Source: Coniella vitis (lineage: Eukaryota > Ascomycota > Sordariomycetes > Diaporthales > Schizoparmaceae). Taken from it: DNA of 64,000 nt. Below, in pieces: positions 53,332 to 64,000 of this stretch. The stretch covers positions 434,001 through 498,000 of the forward strand of contig WUJK01000009.1 in assembly GCA_011317545.1 (NCBI GenBank), in the 5' to 3' direction. Made by a program: the position numbers and the translations under genes. The notes under the pieces are model-generated. The model saw only the letters and a program-made list of their open reading frames with translations, did not search any database and had not been told where the DNA came from. How positions within the stretch are numbered: position 1 is the first letter of the stretch; every line of letters begins with the position of its first letter.

Positions 53332-56300
53332 ATGGCTCCCAAGCCATTGGCCGCAAAAGGTCGCGCCGCCAGTGCGAGAGGCTTCGGGGCCGCTACGCAA
53401 TCTGCCTTCGGAGGCTTCACGGCGAATTCAACGGCCGGCGGCAGCCTCTCCTACCTTTCCGACCCTCCAGACCTGTCTTCGATTTCCGACCCCAATGTCA
53501 TCGTCTCCTTCAAGAACCTCCTCAAAAAAGACACCACCACCAAGTCCAAGGCGCTGGCCGACCTCATCGCATACGCACAAGCGCATCCACACGAGCAGGA
53601 TGGAGGGGTTGAGGACGCTGTGTTGGACGCCTGGGTCCTGCTCTACCCCAGGATATCCATCGACAACGACCGTCGCGTGCGAGAGCTCTCACATGACCTG
53701 CAATTTGCACTGTTAAAGTCTGCCAGAAAACGACTGGAGAGAAACATTCCTAAAGTTGCGGGTGCTTGGTTGGCCGGGACGTTTGACAGAGATAAGCCTG
53801 TTGCAAAAGCGGCTACAGAGGGCTTATCTACTTTCCTGACGACTGACGACAGGATTCTTCAGTTCTGGAAGAAGTGCCAGGCCCAGGTTCTGCAGTACGC
53901 CACCGAGGCTATAACAGAAACCCCCGATACATTGAGCGACGAGCGGTCCACCAAGCCTGAAGATGCTGAAGCCAAATACTACCGCGTTATTGCAGCCGGC
54001 TTCTCCCTCGTCCTTGGTCTTGTGCAAAAACTTCCCGACGCAGATTTGGACAAGTTTGAATCCGAGTACGAGGCGTTCTTGTCGTCCGGTCCTGGCGATT
54101 TGGCCTGGTCCTTTGCTACTGCTGATGACTCTCGTGTTCGCAAGATTGTCTATCAACTGCTCCAGCTCTGCCTTGTGAGGCGCAAATCTCTCGTGGATGG
54201 TGAAATACCCCGGATTGCCAAGATTCTTACGTCGGATGCTCTGAAGAAGAGCCAGTTAGGTTCCGCGAGCGACTTGGTCGTCCTCTTGACCAAGCTCACT
54301 CAGGATTACCCTGACTTTTGGGGCTCGAAGAAGACACCGCTCTCCAGGTTACGCAGCTTTGTCGAAAAAGGCTCTCAAGGCAGTCCGCCCTCGTTCTGGG
54401 AAGGCTTCAACAGACTTCTGGCGGTTCTGCCTCCTGAAACTATCCAGGAGGACGCTGCATTAGGATTTTTCAAATCATTCAGGACCGGTATAAGCAGAAG
54501 AGAAGAGCCAAGGTCCAATGGCCCCTACGCCTGGAGATGCTATCTAAATGCAGTCTCACGACTGGCTGGTCAAGCGGATCCTGAATTACGCGCCAAGATC
54601 ATTTCTGAATCTGTATTTCCGCTTACCGATCATTATCTTCTGGCTTCTGAACGTCAAGGAGAATGGCTCAACGGCGTCGACGTGTCAATTCTGTCTCATG
54701 CCTACAAGGTGGCAGCATTATCGAGCGACGCCCAAATCAAGCAAGCCCTGAGCAAGGACTGGAACAGGCTGGCAGAGGCTCTCGTAGCTCGGCTCTCAAA
54801 CTCCTTGCCAGAGGTATCAAAAGACTTTGAGGATTCACAGAAGAGAATTGCAGAGGATGCCAAGAGGTGGTTCGCTGTTACCAGCGCCATACATACATCC
54901 CTTGCAGCTACCCCCAATCGGGACGGAGACCAGTCGGTAGCTGACTTCACTGAAGGCGCTACGTGGTCAGTGATACATGGAGCTCAGGACCTTTTGAGAC
55001 GCAGGAATTTCAAGCCTTTCGGCGCAGCTGCCCTCTTGCTTTTGGCGTTGAAGCAATCCCCTTACCTATTTACGACGGCGCACGATGGTTTTTGGAAATC
55101 AGTGATACCTACCAGTTCCGAGGAAGAAATGACGAAATTGGCGTCGTCGCCTTCGGCTTCCTACATTATTTCTTGTGTCGAATCTTTGGGTCAGTTAGGC
55201 CATACGGATTTTGAGGATATTTGGTCCATAACGATGCAAACGCTTCTCAAATTGAATGCAGGAAATTCTCAAGTCGATACATTCATCGCAAAGCTCATCT
55301 CTGTCCCGGCAGCCCGATCACTCTCGAGGAGCAACCCTGACTTGCAGAAGCATTTGGAGGACAACATTTTTGCATGTGTGCATAGTGCTAGCGGATCTTG
55401 GGACCTTTTTGATGCAAGTTTACTGTGGGGTGCGGTATCCGAGGCTAAGCTCGTTGATTTGGCCTCAAGTATCGTCGAATCATTGACCGGCAACAGTGAG
55501 CCGAGCATCAGAGCGACAGAACTCTTGTTGAAGAGGAAGCCGGACATCTTTGCGCAAAATGAATCACTGCACATGAGTCTGGTTACCAAACTGCTCAGCC
55601 TGACCGAAATCAATGATCCGACCGTGTCCTCCAAGGCCGCTCAGCTCCATGCGCTCCTTGAGCACAGCGGGGATGCGCAGCCAGCCGTCTTGAACATCAT
55701 ACAGGAGAACTTGGAACAACCGAGCCAAGACTCCTTGAGTATTGAAACTCTAGTTCAGCAGGCTACTATACTGTTACAGACGAGCCAAATTGCGCCTGAG
55801 CAGATCCTGCCCAATACAACAGTATGGGCACAGGAGCTTGCGCAATTCTTACAATCCGACTTGAACCCAGCCTTGGCGTTGACAAGCAATCTCGGCGACG
55901 CTTACCTACTTCCTCATCACGGTGAAGCACAATCGAATACCAACAGTCGTCGCGACTCGAAGGGACTATCAGTTCCTGCTCGGATGGGGATGTACACCGC
56001 CTCTCTACTCGACAATGTCGTTGAGTTGGCTACACTACCCAAGCACACTCAGGTTGACTTATTGTATCTGCTCCATCTTGTCAATGCACTAGCGTCTGAT
56101 CAAATGACAATGGTGGCCACGAACAAGCTATTCGGAGATCTCAAAGAACCAGACCTACTCGAGGAAGTGGAAGACTTTGTGGCAAAGACAAGAACAACCA
56201 TATGCGGCATACTTTCGTTGCAACAGGGTTGCACGCCAGGGACTGGAGAGGGATTGCTTGATCAGCTCGTCAGTAAATTCCTTGATCAAACCGAGAACCT

Positions 56301-58248
56301 CACTCCGACAGGTGTTTACAGTGCACGTGCGCTATGCGACATTTTGGAAATCTCGACGGACGGCATTATGAATCCAAAGGAAGTAGAAGAGTGGATCACA
56401 CGGCTTGACGTCATGAAGGCATCTCCTACAACAGTCCTACCTGCAAGTGCAATCTTGACGGGCTATGGCGAGATACTGGCTGGCTCTAAGGCTGTCTCGA
56501 ATCTGCTCAACAGGCTAATTAGCGACATTGCCGGAGCCAAGGCGCAAGGTGAAAAGACAAGGCTCACTTTGGTGTTGCTCAACAGCTGCCTGTCCGTCTT
56601 TGAGCTTGGTCAGTTGCCAGTAGCGAACAACCGACTTGTATTCGCTGTGAAGCAAATCACGTCGTGGTTCGAAGAGGGCGCTGCACAACTGGGTCTTGAA
56701 GTGGTCACAGAGAGTTGTCGCACTCTCCAACGTCTGTTGCCCTGTATCCGTGAGATCTATGGACCTTATTGGGAACAGACTATCGAATTTTGCGTCTCAC
56801 TCTGGACCTATGCGCGCAAAGACCATCCGGAACGGCGACTACCATACATTCATGCCTCTGTCAAGCTCCTGTCTGCACTTCGGAAATTCGAGGAACCAAA
56901 CGACGATCTTGTGGATGCGTTGACTGTGCATGCTGATTCTATCTTTGGTGGTCTTTTGAACCTCCTCAGCCTTTCTGGCCCCAGCTCTCAGCCCCAGGAG
57001 ATTGTTGACGGACTGTTATGCCGCGAGGCCGCCCTAATACCATTGGAGTATCTGAAGGATCTCTCTGACCTCTACAGCTTGGTGGCGTCTGACTCTCGAG
57101 AAATCCAAACGGCTGGCTACGAAATTATACACCGAGCATTGCCTGTCGCTCAGGAGCAGGTTTCCATGGACGTCCTTCTCGAGAAGAAGCAAGCAAGGCT
57201 TCCTGATGAGCTCACTTCCCTCTTGCTCGATGCGCCCACCCTTGAAGCATTCCCGGAAGAAGTTTTGGTGCACTTCCCAACACCTGTCCGGTCGTACTTG
57301 CTGTCCTGGAAACTGGTCTTTGACGCTTTCGAAGGAGCAGCATACAAGGTACGGACCGACTACACCGAGGATCTCAAAACTCATGGTGCAGTGGACCCGT
57401 TGTTCGAGTTCATGTTTGACGTTTTGGGTCACTCGGCAGCCAATCCGATCAATATCGACAAGGAAGGTTTCACTGTCGACGACATACAGACGTATGATGT
57501 GAAGATTGGTGATTCGCTGCCCGAGGAGAAAAACATGCACTGGCTTCTCATTCATCTCTTCTATTTGGCGCTCAAATTCTGCCCTGGCTTGTTCAAGACC
57601 TGGTTCCTGGATTGTCGGTCCAAACAAACCAAAATAGCCATCGAGCCCTGGATGACCAAATACTTTTCCCCGATCCTCATCCAGGATGCCATTGCCGAAG
57701 TTCAGAAGTGGGCCACCTCTCAGGATATCTCTGACCCTGACGAAAAGGAGCTCATCGTCAAGGCGAACTTTGCCCAACGAGAAGTCACTGCAGCATACGC
57801 CATTGACGATGGTGGGGACGAACAATCAGCGGCCATGCTCATCCGCATCAAACCCAATTATCCACTCGACTTCGTGGACGTTGTAGGGCTGAATCGTGTC
57901 GCGTGCAGCGAGCGTACATGGCAGTCATGGCTGCGCATCACACAAGGCATTATTACCATTTCCAACGGCGCAATCATCGATGGCCTGGCGACTTTCCGCC
58001 GTAACGTTGTGGGCGCTCTGAAGGGTCACGTCGAGTGTGCCATTTGCTACTCCTTCATTGCTGTGGATAGAAAGATGCCAGACAAGAAGTGTGCGACGTG
58101 CAAGAACCTATTCCACCGAGACTGCTTGTTCAAGTGGTTCAGCTCAGCCAATCAAAATACTTGTCCGCTGTGTCGGACGAGAATGGATTTGGGGGACAAG
58201 AAGAAGGTTAGCAAGTCGCTGCGCCGGCCTCCTGTAGACGGGGATTAA
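53332..58248 (+). CDS. ltn1: E3 ubiquitin-protein ligase listerin
   Basis: This is a single exon of 1,638 residues starting at MAPKPLAAKGRAASARGFGA. The length is close to yeast Ltn1/Rkr1 (about 1,560). The N-terminal domain (about 35-220) has the conserved SFKNLLKKDTTTKSKALADL and YPRISIDNDRRVRELSHDLQ blocks. A long HEAT/ARM-like solenoid follows. The C-terminal part has an RWD-like region (MLIRIKPNYPLDFVDV) and a C4HC3-type RING from about residue 1,567 (CAICYS, CATCKNLFHRDCLFKWF, CPLCRTRM). Listerin binds 60S ribosome-nascent-chain complexes with Rqc2 and ubiquitinates stalled nascent chains. It is a housekeeping gene, intact, with no oddities seen. Confidence 0.97.
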   Translation: MAPKPLAAKGRAASARGFGAATQSAFGGFTANSTAGGSLSYLSDPPDLSSISDPNVIVSFKNLLKKDTTTKSKALADLIAYAQAHPHEQDGGVEDAVLDAWVLLYPRISIDNDRRVRELSHDLQFALLKSARKRLERNIPKVAGAWLAGTFDRDKPVAKAATEGLSTFLTTDDRILQFWKKCQAQVLQYATEAITETPDTLSDERSTKPEDAEAKYYRVIAAGFSLVLGLVQKLPDADLDKFESEYEAFLSSGPGDLAWSFATADDSRVRKIVYQLLQLCLVRRKSLVDGEIPRIAKILTSDALKKSQLGSASDLVVLLTKLTQDYPDFWGSKKTPLSRLRSFVEKGSQGSPPSFWEGFNRLLAVLPPETIQEDAALGFFKSFRTGISRREEPRSNGPYAWRCYLNAVSRLAGQADPELRAKIISESVFPLTDHYLLASERQGEWLNGVDVSILSHAYKVAALSSDAQIKQALSKDWNRLAEALVARLSNSLPEVSKDFEDSQKRIAEDAKRWFAVTSAIHTSLAATPNRDGDQSVADFTEGATWSVIHGAQDLLRRRNFKPFGAAALLLLALKQSPYLFTTAHDGFWKSVIPTSSEEEMTKLASSPSASYIISCVESLGQLGHTDFEDIWSITMQTLLKLNAGNSQVDTFIAKLISVPAARSLSRSNPDLQKHLEDNIFACVHSASGSWDLFDASLLWGAVSEAKLVDLASSIVESLTGNSEPSIRATELLLKRKPDIFAQNESLHMSLVTKLLSLTEINDPTVSSKAAQLHALLEHSGDAQPAVLNIIQENLEQPSQDSLSIETLVQQATILLQTSQIAPEQILPNTTVWAQELAQFLQSDLNPALALTSNLGDAYLLPHHGEAQSNTNSRRDSKGLSVPARMGMYTASLLDNVVELATLPKHTQVDLLYLLHLVNALASDQMTMVATNKLFGDLKEPDLLEEVEDFVAKTRTTICGILSLQQGCTPGTGEGLLDQLVSKFLDQTENLTPTGVYSARALCDILEISTDGIMNPKEVEEWITRLDVMKASPTTVLPASAILTGYGEILAGSKAVSNLLNRLISDIAGAKAQGEKTRLTLVLLNSCLSVFELGQLPVANNRLVFAVKQITSWFEEGAAQLGLEVVTESCRTLQRLLPCIREIYGPYWEQTIEFCVSLWTYARKDHPERRLPYIHASVKLLSALRKFEEPNDDLVDALTVHADSIFGGLLNLLSLSGPSSQPQEIVDGLLCREAALIPLEYLKDLSDLYSLVASDSREIQTAGYEIIHRALPVAQEQVSMDVLLEKKQARLPDELTSLLLDAPTLEAFPEEVLVHFPTPVRSYLLSWKLVFDAFEGAAYKVRTDYTEDLKTHGAVDPLFEFMFDVLGHSAANPINIDKEGFTVDDIQTYDVKIGDSLPEEKNMHWLLIHLFYLALKFCPGLFKTWFLDCRSKQTKIAIEPWMTKYFSPILIQDAIAEVQKWATSQDISDPDEKELIVKANFAQREVTAAYAIDDGGDEQSAAMLIRIKPNYPLDFVDVVGLNRVACSERTWQSWLRITQGIITISNGAIIDGLATFRRNVVGALKGHVECAICYSFIAVDRKMPDKKCATCKNLFHRDCLFKWFSSANQNTCPLCRTRMDLGDKKKVSKSLRRPPVDGD

Positions 58249-61216
58249 ATCTGGCACTCTAATGGGCATGTTCGTTGTCTCATTATATAACGCATGTCTG
58301 GGTGGTGTTTTGGTTAGAAAATGTTCAAATGATTGATAAACGTTGCAGTCAATTGATACCAGCAGCCAGGTGATGGTTTCCAAGCACGCTCCATGATACC
58401 ATATCCCGAGTCATTCAAAGTTGCAAATCGTAGTTGCCCTGTCTATGGTCAATATGAGGACCTGTCAGCATGCGCAGTAACACCCCGAACGTCAGATTCT
58501 GGCTGGATTTCTTTTCTCTTTGTTTTCCCGTTTGTTCTTCTTTCTCCGTTTTGATTCTTTTGTGGGTAGGAGAGGAGGGAAACGGAACGCAAGCCTGACA
58601 ATTTTACTATTGTCACCCAGAGCAAGCGGATTGAATGTCCCGAAAAGTCTATTGTATTCTGTATCGAAGCTATCGGACACCAGAGATCGGGATTCGTAGG
58701 GGAAGGGGGCATAGACAAAGGAGGCCTGGCCGCGCAATATTCACTTGTTACTTGGCCACTCCAAAGTATTATGTAATCAGGGATACCTCAGGAGTATTGA
58801 TACAAATAGCTGGTTTGGAAAGATACGTTGTGATTGGTTCTTGACTCTCTTGTAGAATATTCTTGTCACTAACATAGCATGGGTTTCACGGTTGTACTCG
58901 CACAAAACGTGGCTTGGGACGAGCGAGGACGTCCATGTATGTATTATCACTACCCAGTCTACTGAATTGTGGCAGCATATAGCTGGTGTTGACCATAGTA
59001 AGAGGAAGAGATACAGAGAAGGCAATTACTGTCGTATATCACAGATTACAAATCCTGACTGCTTGCTTTTTCGCCATCACCCATTCGCGGCAAATAATCT
59101 GGTACCTTGGGTTGGCTGAGGCTCAGCATGCAAACCCGCCACCGGCAAACGATCTTCTAGAAGGCAGACCGCGCTGACATCCGAAGGGGTAAACATGGAC
59201 TATCGCCTCGGGGAAGTGCCCCGGTAAGGCAAGCAGCATTAATAAAAGGTTAATCAAGGTTGGCACCTTGGTGGGATCGGCGTTGGGCTTTTCCCATCTG
59301 AATGTTCACCAAATGAGAAATGTCGCTTTTCAAAAGTGCTCGTCCATAGTACGGACTTGGCAAGTTCCATTCTTTCGTCTCCCTCAGCCACACCCACCCT
59401 TTCGATCAGAACGCGCACTGGGTAAAGTAAAAGAACACCACCATATTTGTCACGTGAGAACTCTCAACCGCTCGTTCAGGCCTCCAGCCCAGCGCAACCC
59501 AACTAATGAGGCGGAGTGGTGGTGGAGTTGGGAGTTTTCACAGCAACAGAGGAAATGCTAGCAGGAGCCCAAGAACATGGGCTCTCTCCTTTTACGCCAG
59601 AAAAAAAAAAGAAAACGACCATCATTATTGCTTCACCTTTTAGGGCAGATGGCGGCTTGGCAAAAATCCAGTACGAAAAAATCAGGGGCTTGGTGGTGGT
59701 GGGGGGTTGGTTTCGTGTCGAGGATCTGCGAAAGAGAAAAAGCTCCTTTTGCACCGAGTGTTGATGACGTCGTTGTTTGCTGTACATAGCTGTACTGGGA
59801 AGCCTCGACATGTCTCTGTATGCTGCTGGGTCCCACCATGAGCAGGTGAAGCGCCGTTGCCGCAGAGGCAGTTCAGACTCGGTGAGCTTCACAGTGGTAG
59901 CAGCGGCATAAAGATGGAAACGCCTCACGCTATGCGCCTCGGCAGCCTTGAACGAGAGAAGGCTCCACTGGCGTTCACATGGACTATGGACATGGCAATA
60001 CTGGATTATTGTTTTTTTTCTCCTTGGCTGCTTTGGTAATGATAGTCAGCCATGTCTCGTGAGTGTTGCTTGGCTGCATCGTGTTGTGCTGTCGTGTAAA
60101 AGCACAATTTGCTGCCGAGTCGATCCATCTCAGGGTCCCGACTTCATTAGCCGCAGATCGCAGGCCTTCTGGCATTCAAAGGGCCAGTTGTGGAAGCTCC
60201 TCGGGCGCCTGAGGCCCTCTGGCCCTGAACAGGGACAACCCGGCCACGCCCGCTGTGGATCCGCACCACTGTCTGACAATATCCCGGGGTTAGCAGAGGG
60301 GCATGGGAAGGAGCACACACTTGTTGACCTGACTTGAACGAGGGGTCCAGTTTGCGCCTTTCTTTCTCTTCCTTCGTTGCTACTGTGGTACTATGCACTC
60401 GCCATTCATACCCAGCCAACCACTACCAACCAAAGGAACGCCGCCTGCAGGCTCGCGGACCCCCTTTGTTGCCATCCTGCCATCCAATTCAGTGTCTCTT
60501 CTTCAAGGCTCGTGATTGTGTACGGGCGCCCGTCTTCTGGTTGTAAAATACCCAATTCGACCGAGACGCGACCTCTAAAGTCATCTGCGTGCTTTTATCC
60601 TCGCCAAGAATCACAACCAGCCTGGATAACCGCTTTTGCCCAGACAGTCAAATGAAGATCCAAAGAAACAACACACAGAGTACGGAGTACCTAACCGCAT
60701 CAACCAGCGCACGCGCCCACGGAACAAGGAATTAATTCCTCCCCCCGCGAAATTGTGGGCAAAGAAAACCTGGCCAGTGCCATCGCGGGTTTGCACATCT
60801 GAGAGCGGGGCCACTCAAGCCAAGGTAGTGTGTACTTGCTTGGCGTATCATATTGTAGCCTGGCGTACTGTACACAGTACCTGGTAAGCAGAGAGCGCCT
60901 TTTGCCCTGACGAGCCTAGGAAAACAGCTCGCGTATGCACAACATGATATTAATCAACCCACCTTTGCGCAGCCCGGCATACCAGTACCTATACGAACCT
61001 GTACAGTACGTACATACATACATGCATGTATAAGAAAACCGCCGACCAGAAAAAGGCGCATCTTCCCTTCTCTCTTGGGAGGAGCGCATTTCGCCTCCCC
61101 TAACGAACCTTGAGAGCCACAAACTGCCCGTTTGTTGTCTGCGACTGCAGAACCACCCGGCCAGAAACCGACTACACACGTTTTGTCCCAAGAAATACCC
61201 AGCACCGTAAACGACA
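58249..61216. other. Gene-poor region of 3 kb
   Basis: No coding sequence can be supported. The region holds CT- and A-rich tracts (58,505-58,560; 59,599-59,614) and TGGTGGTGGGGGG near 59,691-59,706. Near 60,990-61,030 there are short TACATACATACATG repeats. The last few hundred bases probably form the long 5' leader and promoter of the next gene. Confidence 0.45.
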
Positions 61217-62344
61217 ATGCATACAATCATGACCCAAACAAAGCCCCGAAAGAGTTCCATGATGGAGCGTCTCCGCCGGCTACACTCGGGCCTCAAAGCC
61301 GCCGACTCCCGCACCACCACCACCACGACAACTACAACCACAAAGTCCAGTTCGAAAAGGCCTCTCTCCCTCATCTTCACAATCCACCCATCCGCGCACA
61401 AGCCCGTCGTGGGCCAGCAGCACCACCGACCCGCCTTCAGCGCAATTACCAAAACCCGCGCTCGCCACAACGAATACGCTCTAGACCTGGAACAGCTCGA
61501 CTCCAAGCTCGAGAAACTCGCGCTATCCAACAGGGACAGCGTGGAGGCGCATGCTGTTGTGGTCGACGAGATTCTTGTCGCTGAGCCACAATGCAACCCC
61601 CAGAAAGAGCAGGACAGCAAGACGAGAGGCACAGCAAGCCGACAAACAGCCCGTGACATTGAAATCATTGTGCACCCGCCCGCTGAAGAGGCTACCGCCG
61701 CTGGCGGCAGTGGGGATGGATCCCACGAGGTGGACCTCCCACAGCCCCATGTCTCGGATTTTGACATATTCCTCCAACAAGCCGCCGAGGACGAACGCAG
61801 GCGCACCGAGCGCGAACCAAAGTCAAACGGAGAACGGCAGCAGCAGCAGCAGCAGCCACAATTAAACCAATTCTATTCCAATAACTGGACAGACTCCTCT
61901 TCCCCAAAGCTCGCCGAGATCCACGAGCACGAGGACAAGGACAAGGACGAAAAGACAAAGCACGAGGTAAATGCGCATATCAACAGCGCGCCTTGTTCTG
62001 AAGCCAAAGAACAAGAGCAGCAGCAGCCCCAGCAATCGCAACAACAAACTTGTGCGAGCAGAGGCCTAGCCATGCTCTCCTCCACTACCACCAGATCCCT
62101 CAGCCCCGATCTGGCCGGCACCCCCGGGCGCCGACCCGTACACACACAGACATGGCCCGGCGCGCCCGTTGCCCGCCACGTGAGCTTCCAGGAGCCCGTC
62201 AAGGCGATTCGCGGCCGGACGCGATCAAACCCAAACCTGTACCATGTTGCTCGCTGTGCTGAGTCGCCACAGGGGCGCCGAGCTTTTGCGAGGCGCAAGA
62301 GTATTCGCAGGGCTATTACCGACTACATGCGACAGCTCGCATAA
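61217..62344 (+). CDS. Basic, low-complexity hypothetical protein
   Basis: The single-exon frame of 375 residues starts at MHTIMTQTKPRKSSMMERLR. It has a threonine run coded by ACC/ACA/ACT repeats (near 61,312-61,342), a helix-like segment (HNEYALDLEQLDSKLEKLAL), glutamine runs (61,840-61,857 and 62,018-62,048) and an Asp/Lys repeat (EDKDKDEKTKHE). The basic C-terminus (RHVSFQEPVKAIRGRTRSNP; RRAFARRKSIRRAITDYMRQ) looks conserved, with an RxVSFxEPV-like motif that could bind PP1 or 14-3-3 proteins. Much of it is probably disordered. The family is unknown to me. Confidence 0.65.
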   Translation: MHTIMTQTKPRKSSMMERLRRLHSGLKAADSRTTTTTTTTTTKSSSKRPLSLIFTIHPSAHKPVVGQQHHRPAFSAITKTRARHNEYALDLEQLDSKLEKLALSNRDSVEAHAVVVDEILVAEPQCNPQKEQDSKTRGTASRQTARDIEIIVHPPAEEATAAGGSGDGSHEVDLPQPHVSDFDIFLQQAAEDERRRTEREPKSNGERQQQQQQPQLNQFYSNNWTDSSSPKLAEIHEHEDKDKDEKTKHEVNAHINSAPCSEAKEQEQQQPQQSQQQTCASRGLAMLSSTTTRSLSPDLAGTPGRRPVHTQTWPGAPVARHVSFQEPVKAIRGRTRSNPNLYHVARCAESPQGRRAFARRKSIRRAITDYMRQLA

Positions 62345-62697
62345 TTGGGCGAAATTTAAAAGTCTGATAATGTTGATAACGATGATGATGATGGAGTTCT
62401 AGTTTTGGTACCTTTTCGAGAACAATGCCAGATTAGCTTAACAACAATTGAATTACAGATTCATTGCCTGGTACACTTTTGGTTTGTGTGTGTTTGTGTA
62501 TGTTTTGATATGCCGCCCCCCCCCCAAACCAACCCTTCGCTGTCCAAATACATCAAACATTGGCATTGCCTGCCCGTCATTGCATCTCAGAATTAACCAC
62601 TGGTAAGTAAAGATCGCTATCAACTCCCTAACTCCATTAAAGTGCAACCAAAGAATACTACCACCAAAGAAATGACATTCCACATGAAGATGCATTC
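62345..62697. other. Convergent intergenic region
   Basis: This lies between two 3' ends. It contains a short GAT microsatellite (62,380-62,395) and a C homopolymer of 11-12 (62,515-62,526). Confidence 0.5.
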
Positions 62698-63624
62698 CTA
62701 ATGCCTCCTGTGTTCCCGATCCCAGATGGCCAACCCTGTCGTGACGGCCATGACGGCCCACCGCTCGCCCAAGGCCCCGGAAACACCTGTGCCAAGAAAA
62801 CAAAACTTCCACAACTTGGTCATGCTCATGACCGCATTTGTGCACACAGCAACGACCTCGTGTCCGTCTCGACTTGGCGGACCGGACCCCGCCACCGTCA
62901 CGCCTCCAGGCGGCAGCTCGTTGGTGAGGCGCACCAGCTTCCAGCCTGTGGTAGACCCAGCGAGCCCCGCGACGGCAAGACTGTTACTCCGGCGCCACTC
63001 ATAGGCTTCTTTGCGCCACACGATGCCGCCGTTGCCGTTGGGCCAGGGCACCTCAACGCGAAAGTGAAAGGCCGTCGTCATCATGCCTGGTGCCTGCACT
63101 GAGATGGTATCGCCGTTGCTACGTCCGGGCAGCGGCGGCACCGTCACATCCATGCGGCGGCCCCACGAGTCGTAAGAGACGGTGGCGAGCGGGGCAAAGT
63201 CCTCGGATGGGCCATTGTGCAGCACCAGGGAGCTCTGGACAACGGGCCAGCCGCTCCATGCTCCAACGGCGTAGAGCGGTGTGTTTTGGTGTTCGCCTAT
63301 AAAGTAGCGGCGCTGGAGCGCTCCAGGGAACGGATCACGGTAGAGGTTGAGGAGGGGCGGAAATTGGCGATTGATGTGGTTTTGGGAATGAGGGAGCAGT
63401 TGCGCAAAGGACTGGGCGGGGACTCGCTGAGGCGTGGAGGGTGATGTGGGCGTTGTAGGTGCGACGTTTGCGCTCGGTTTCGCAGCCGACGAGGTGGTTC
63501 GTAACGGTAGAGGCGGTGGTGCTTGGGGGTTGTCTTGTGGGCGGTGGGTTATGCTGGGCTGGCCTGTTGCTTCTTCGTAGGAGGGCGGAGGCTCCTCGAA
63601 GCCATTGCTGTCGCTGTTGGTCAT
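62698..63624 (-). CDS. Tubby C-terminal-like / LURP-one-like protein with PPxY motif
   Basis: I start at the ATG at 63,624 (MTNSDSNGFEEPPPSYEEAT), giving 308 residues. An upstream in-frame stretch lacks ATG and could belong to a 5' exon. The N-terminal part is Pro-rich with a PPPSY motif (PPxY, a WW-domain or HECT-ligase ligand). From about residue 95 a beta-rich domain follows (YFIGEHQNTPLYAVGAWSGW; SSLVLHNGPSEDFAPLATVS; FHFRVEVPWP; WRKEAYEWRRS), the pattern of fungal tubby-like C-terminal domain proteins. The last 70 residues include AVCTNAVMSMTKLWKFCFLG and GERWAVMAVTTGLAIWDREH, with two hydrophobic segments that may touch membrane. The PPxY motif suggests interaction with Rsp5-type ubiquitin ligases; this is inferred. 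Confidence 0.75.
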   Translation of the reverse strand: MTNSDSNGFEEPPPSYEEATGQPSITHRPQDNPQAPPPLPLRTTSSAAKPSANVAPTTPTSPSTPQRVPAQSFAQLLPHSQNHINRQFPPLLNLYRDPFPGALQRRYFIGEHQNTPLYAVGAWSGWPVVQSSLVLHNGPSEDFAPLATVSYDSWGRRMDVTVPPLPGRSNGDTISVQAPGMMTTAFHFRVEVPWPNGNGGIVWRKEAYEWRRSNSLAVAGLAGSTTGWKLVRLTNELPPGGVTVAGSGPPSRDGHEVVAVCTNAVMSMTKLWKFCFLGTGVSGALGERWAVMAVTTGLAIWDREHRRH

Positions 63625-64000
63625 GATTCTGAGCCGTTTTGTTGCCGGCGGTTGTGATGATGTAGATGATGGCTGTTGCGGGCGGTTGCACTCTACCTCC
63701 AGTCTGGTAGGCAATTCGTCGGACCTGATGGCAGCCTTCTTTGGTCACAAGCCAGGCCAAGGTATGGAAGGTATGGAAGGTGTATGGCGAAGTTGTCGAA
63801 GTATGGACGGACGATGGTGGAGAAATGCGTCTGCCGCAAGTTACTATGTAACCGCTTCAAGGAACAGCGAGAAGCTTCTTCGTGCTCCTTCCTTTTGAAT
63901 TGCGCCGTGGCTGTGAAAGAGAAAGAGCAAAACCCCGACCCCGACGTCGCTAGGCTGGATCCGTCGGATTGCTCGGCACAAGTTGCGAAGCATGGAGTAT
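63625..64000. other. Window end, upstream of tubby-like gene
   Basis: This contains the upstream region of the tubby-like gene, including a direct repeat GGTATGGAAGGTATGGAAGG near 63,760-63,780. No other gene can be supported before the window ends. Confidence 0.4.

Noticed and set aside
57034..57825. 263-codon minus-strand frame
   Set aside because: It lies antisense inside listerin, whose plus frame is conserved throughout.
61873..62298. 141-codon minus-strand frame opposite the low-complexity gene
   Set aside because: The CAG and GAG repeats on the plus strand produce leucine/cysteine-rich shadows; nothing supports a gene.

Overview
The window is nuclear DNA of a filamentous ascomycete. 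Short GT-AG introns (about 50-145 nt) with CTAAC/CTGAC-type branch sites, fungus-specific families (DUF3433, HET, NACHT, fungal DUFs), a listerin gene and a heavily RIP-mutated retrotransposon block all fit Pezizomycotina, and the gene set leans towards Sordariomycetes; the species cannot be told. Splice structures given here were worked out by hand from splice consensus plus reading-frame phase, and every multi-exon model whose exons I could fix sums to a whole number of codons.

Region 1 (1-10,690) is AT-rich, gene-free and almost devoid of CpA/TpG, the mark of exhaustive repeat-induced point mutation. It holds two oppositely oriented, dead Ty3/gypsy chromovirus copies, several LTRs (two head to head) and unassigned remnants.

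Region 2 (10,960-29,110) directly borders this block and looks like a self/non-self recognition and programmed-cell-death island. In order it carries a large zinc-finger/ankyrin protein; a gasdermin-like protein facing a DUF7580-like/subtilisin (S8) protease, the same pairing as the known het-Q1/het-Q2 type; a small spliced gene with a 10-nt exon; a HEALH-containing zincin-like protein; a NACHT NLR-like gene fused to a decaying HET domain; a divergently transcribed HeLo/SesA-like gene whose C-terminal motif resembles a motif at the N-terminus of the NLR (candidate amyloid signalling pair); and an FtsJ-like methyltransferase.

Region 3 (29,110-47,000) is gene-poor: a 1,312-aa double-DUF3433 membrane protein, a calcineurin-like phosphoesterase, an eight-exon GMC alcohol-oxidase-like flavoenzyme and a PD-(D/E)XK-like DUF7924-type protein, separated by long stretches without recognisable genes. 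An intron-containing tRNA-Ile(AAU) lies at 47.1-47.2 kb.

Region 4 (47,900-64,000) is ordinary core genome: a small conserved protein, a putative mitochondrial membrane protein, the ribosome-quality-control E3 ligase listerin (Ltn1/Rkr1), a basic low-complexity protein and a tubby-like protein.

The strongest result is that two different two-gene death systems (gasdermin + protease; NLR + HeLo effector with a shared motif) lie within about 13 kb beside a RIP-silenced transposon block.
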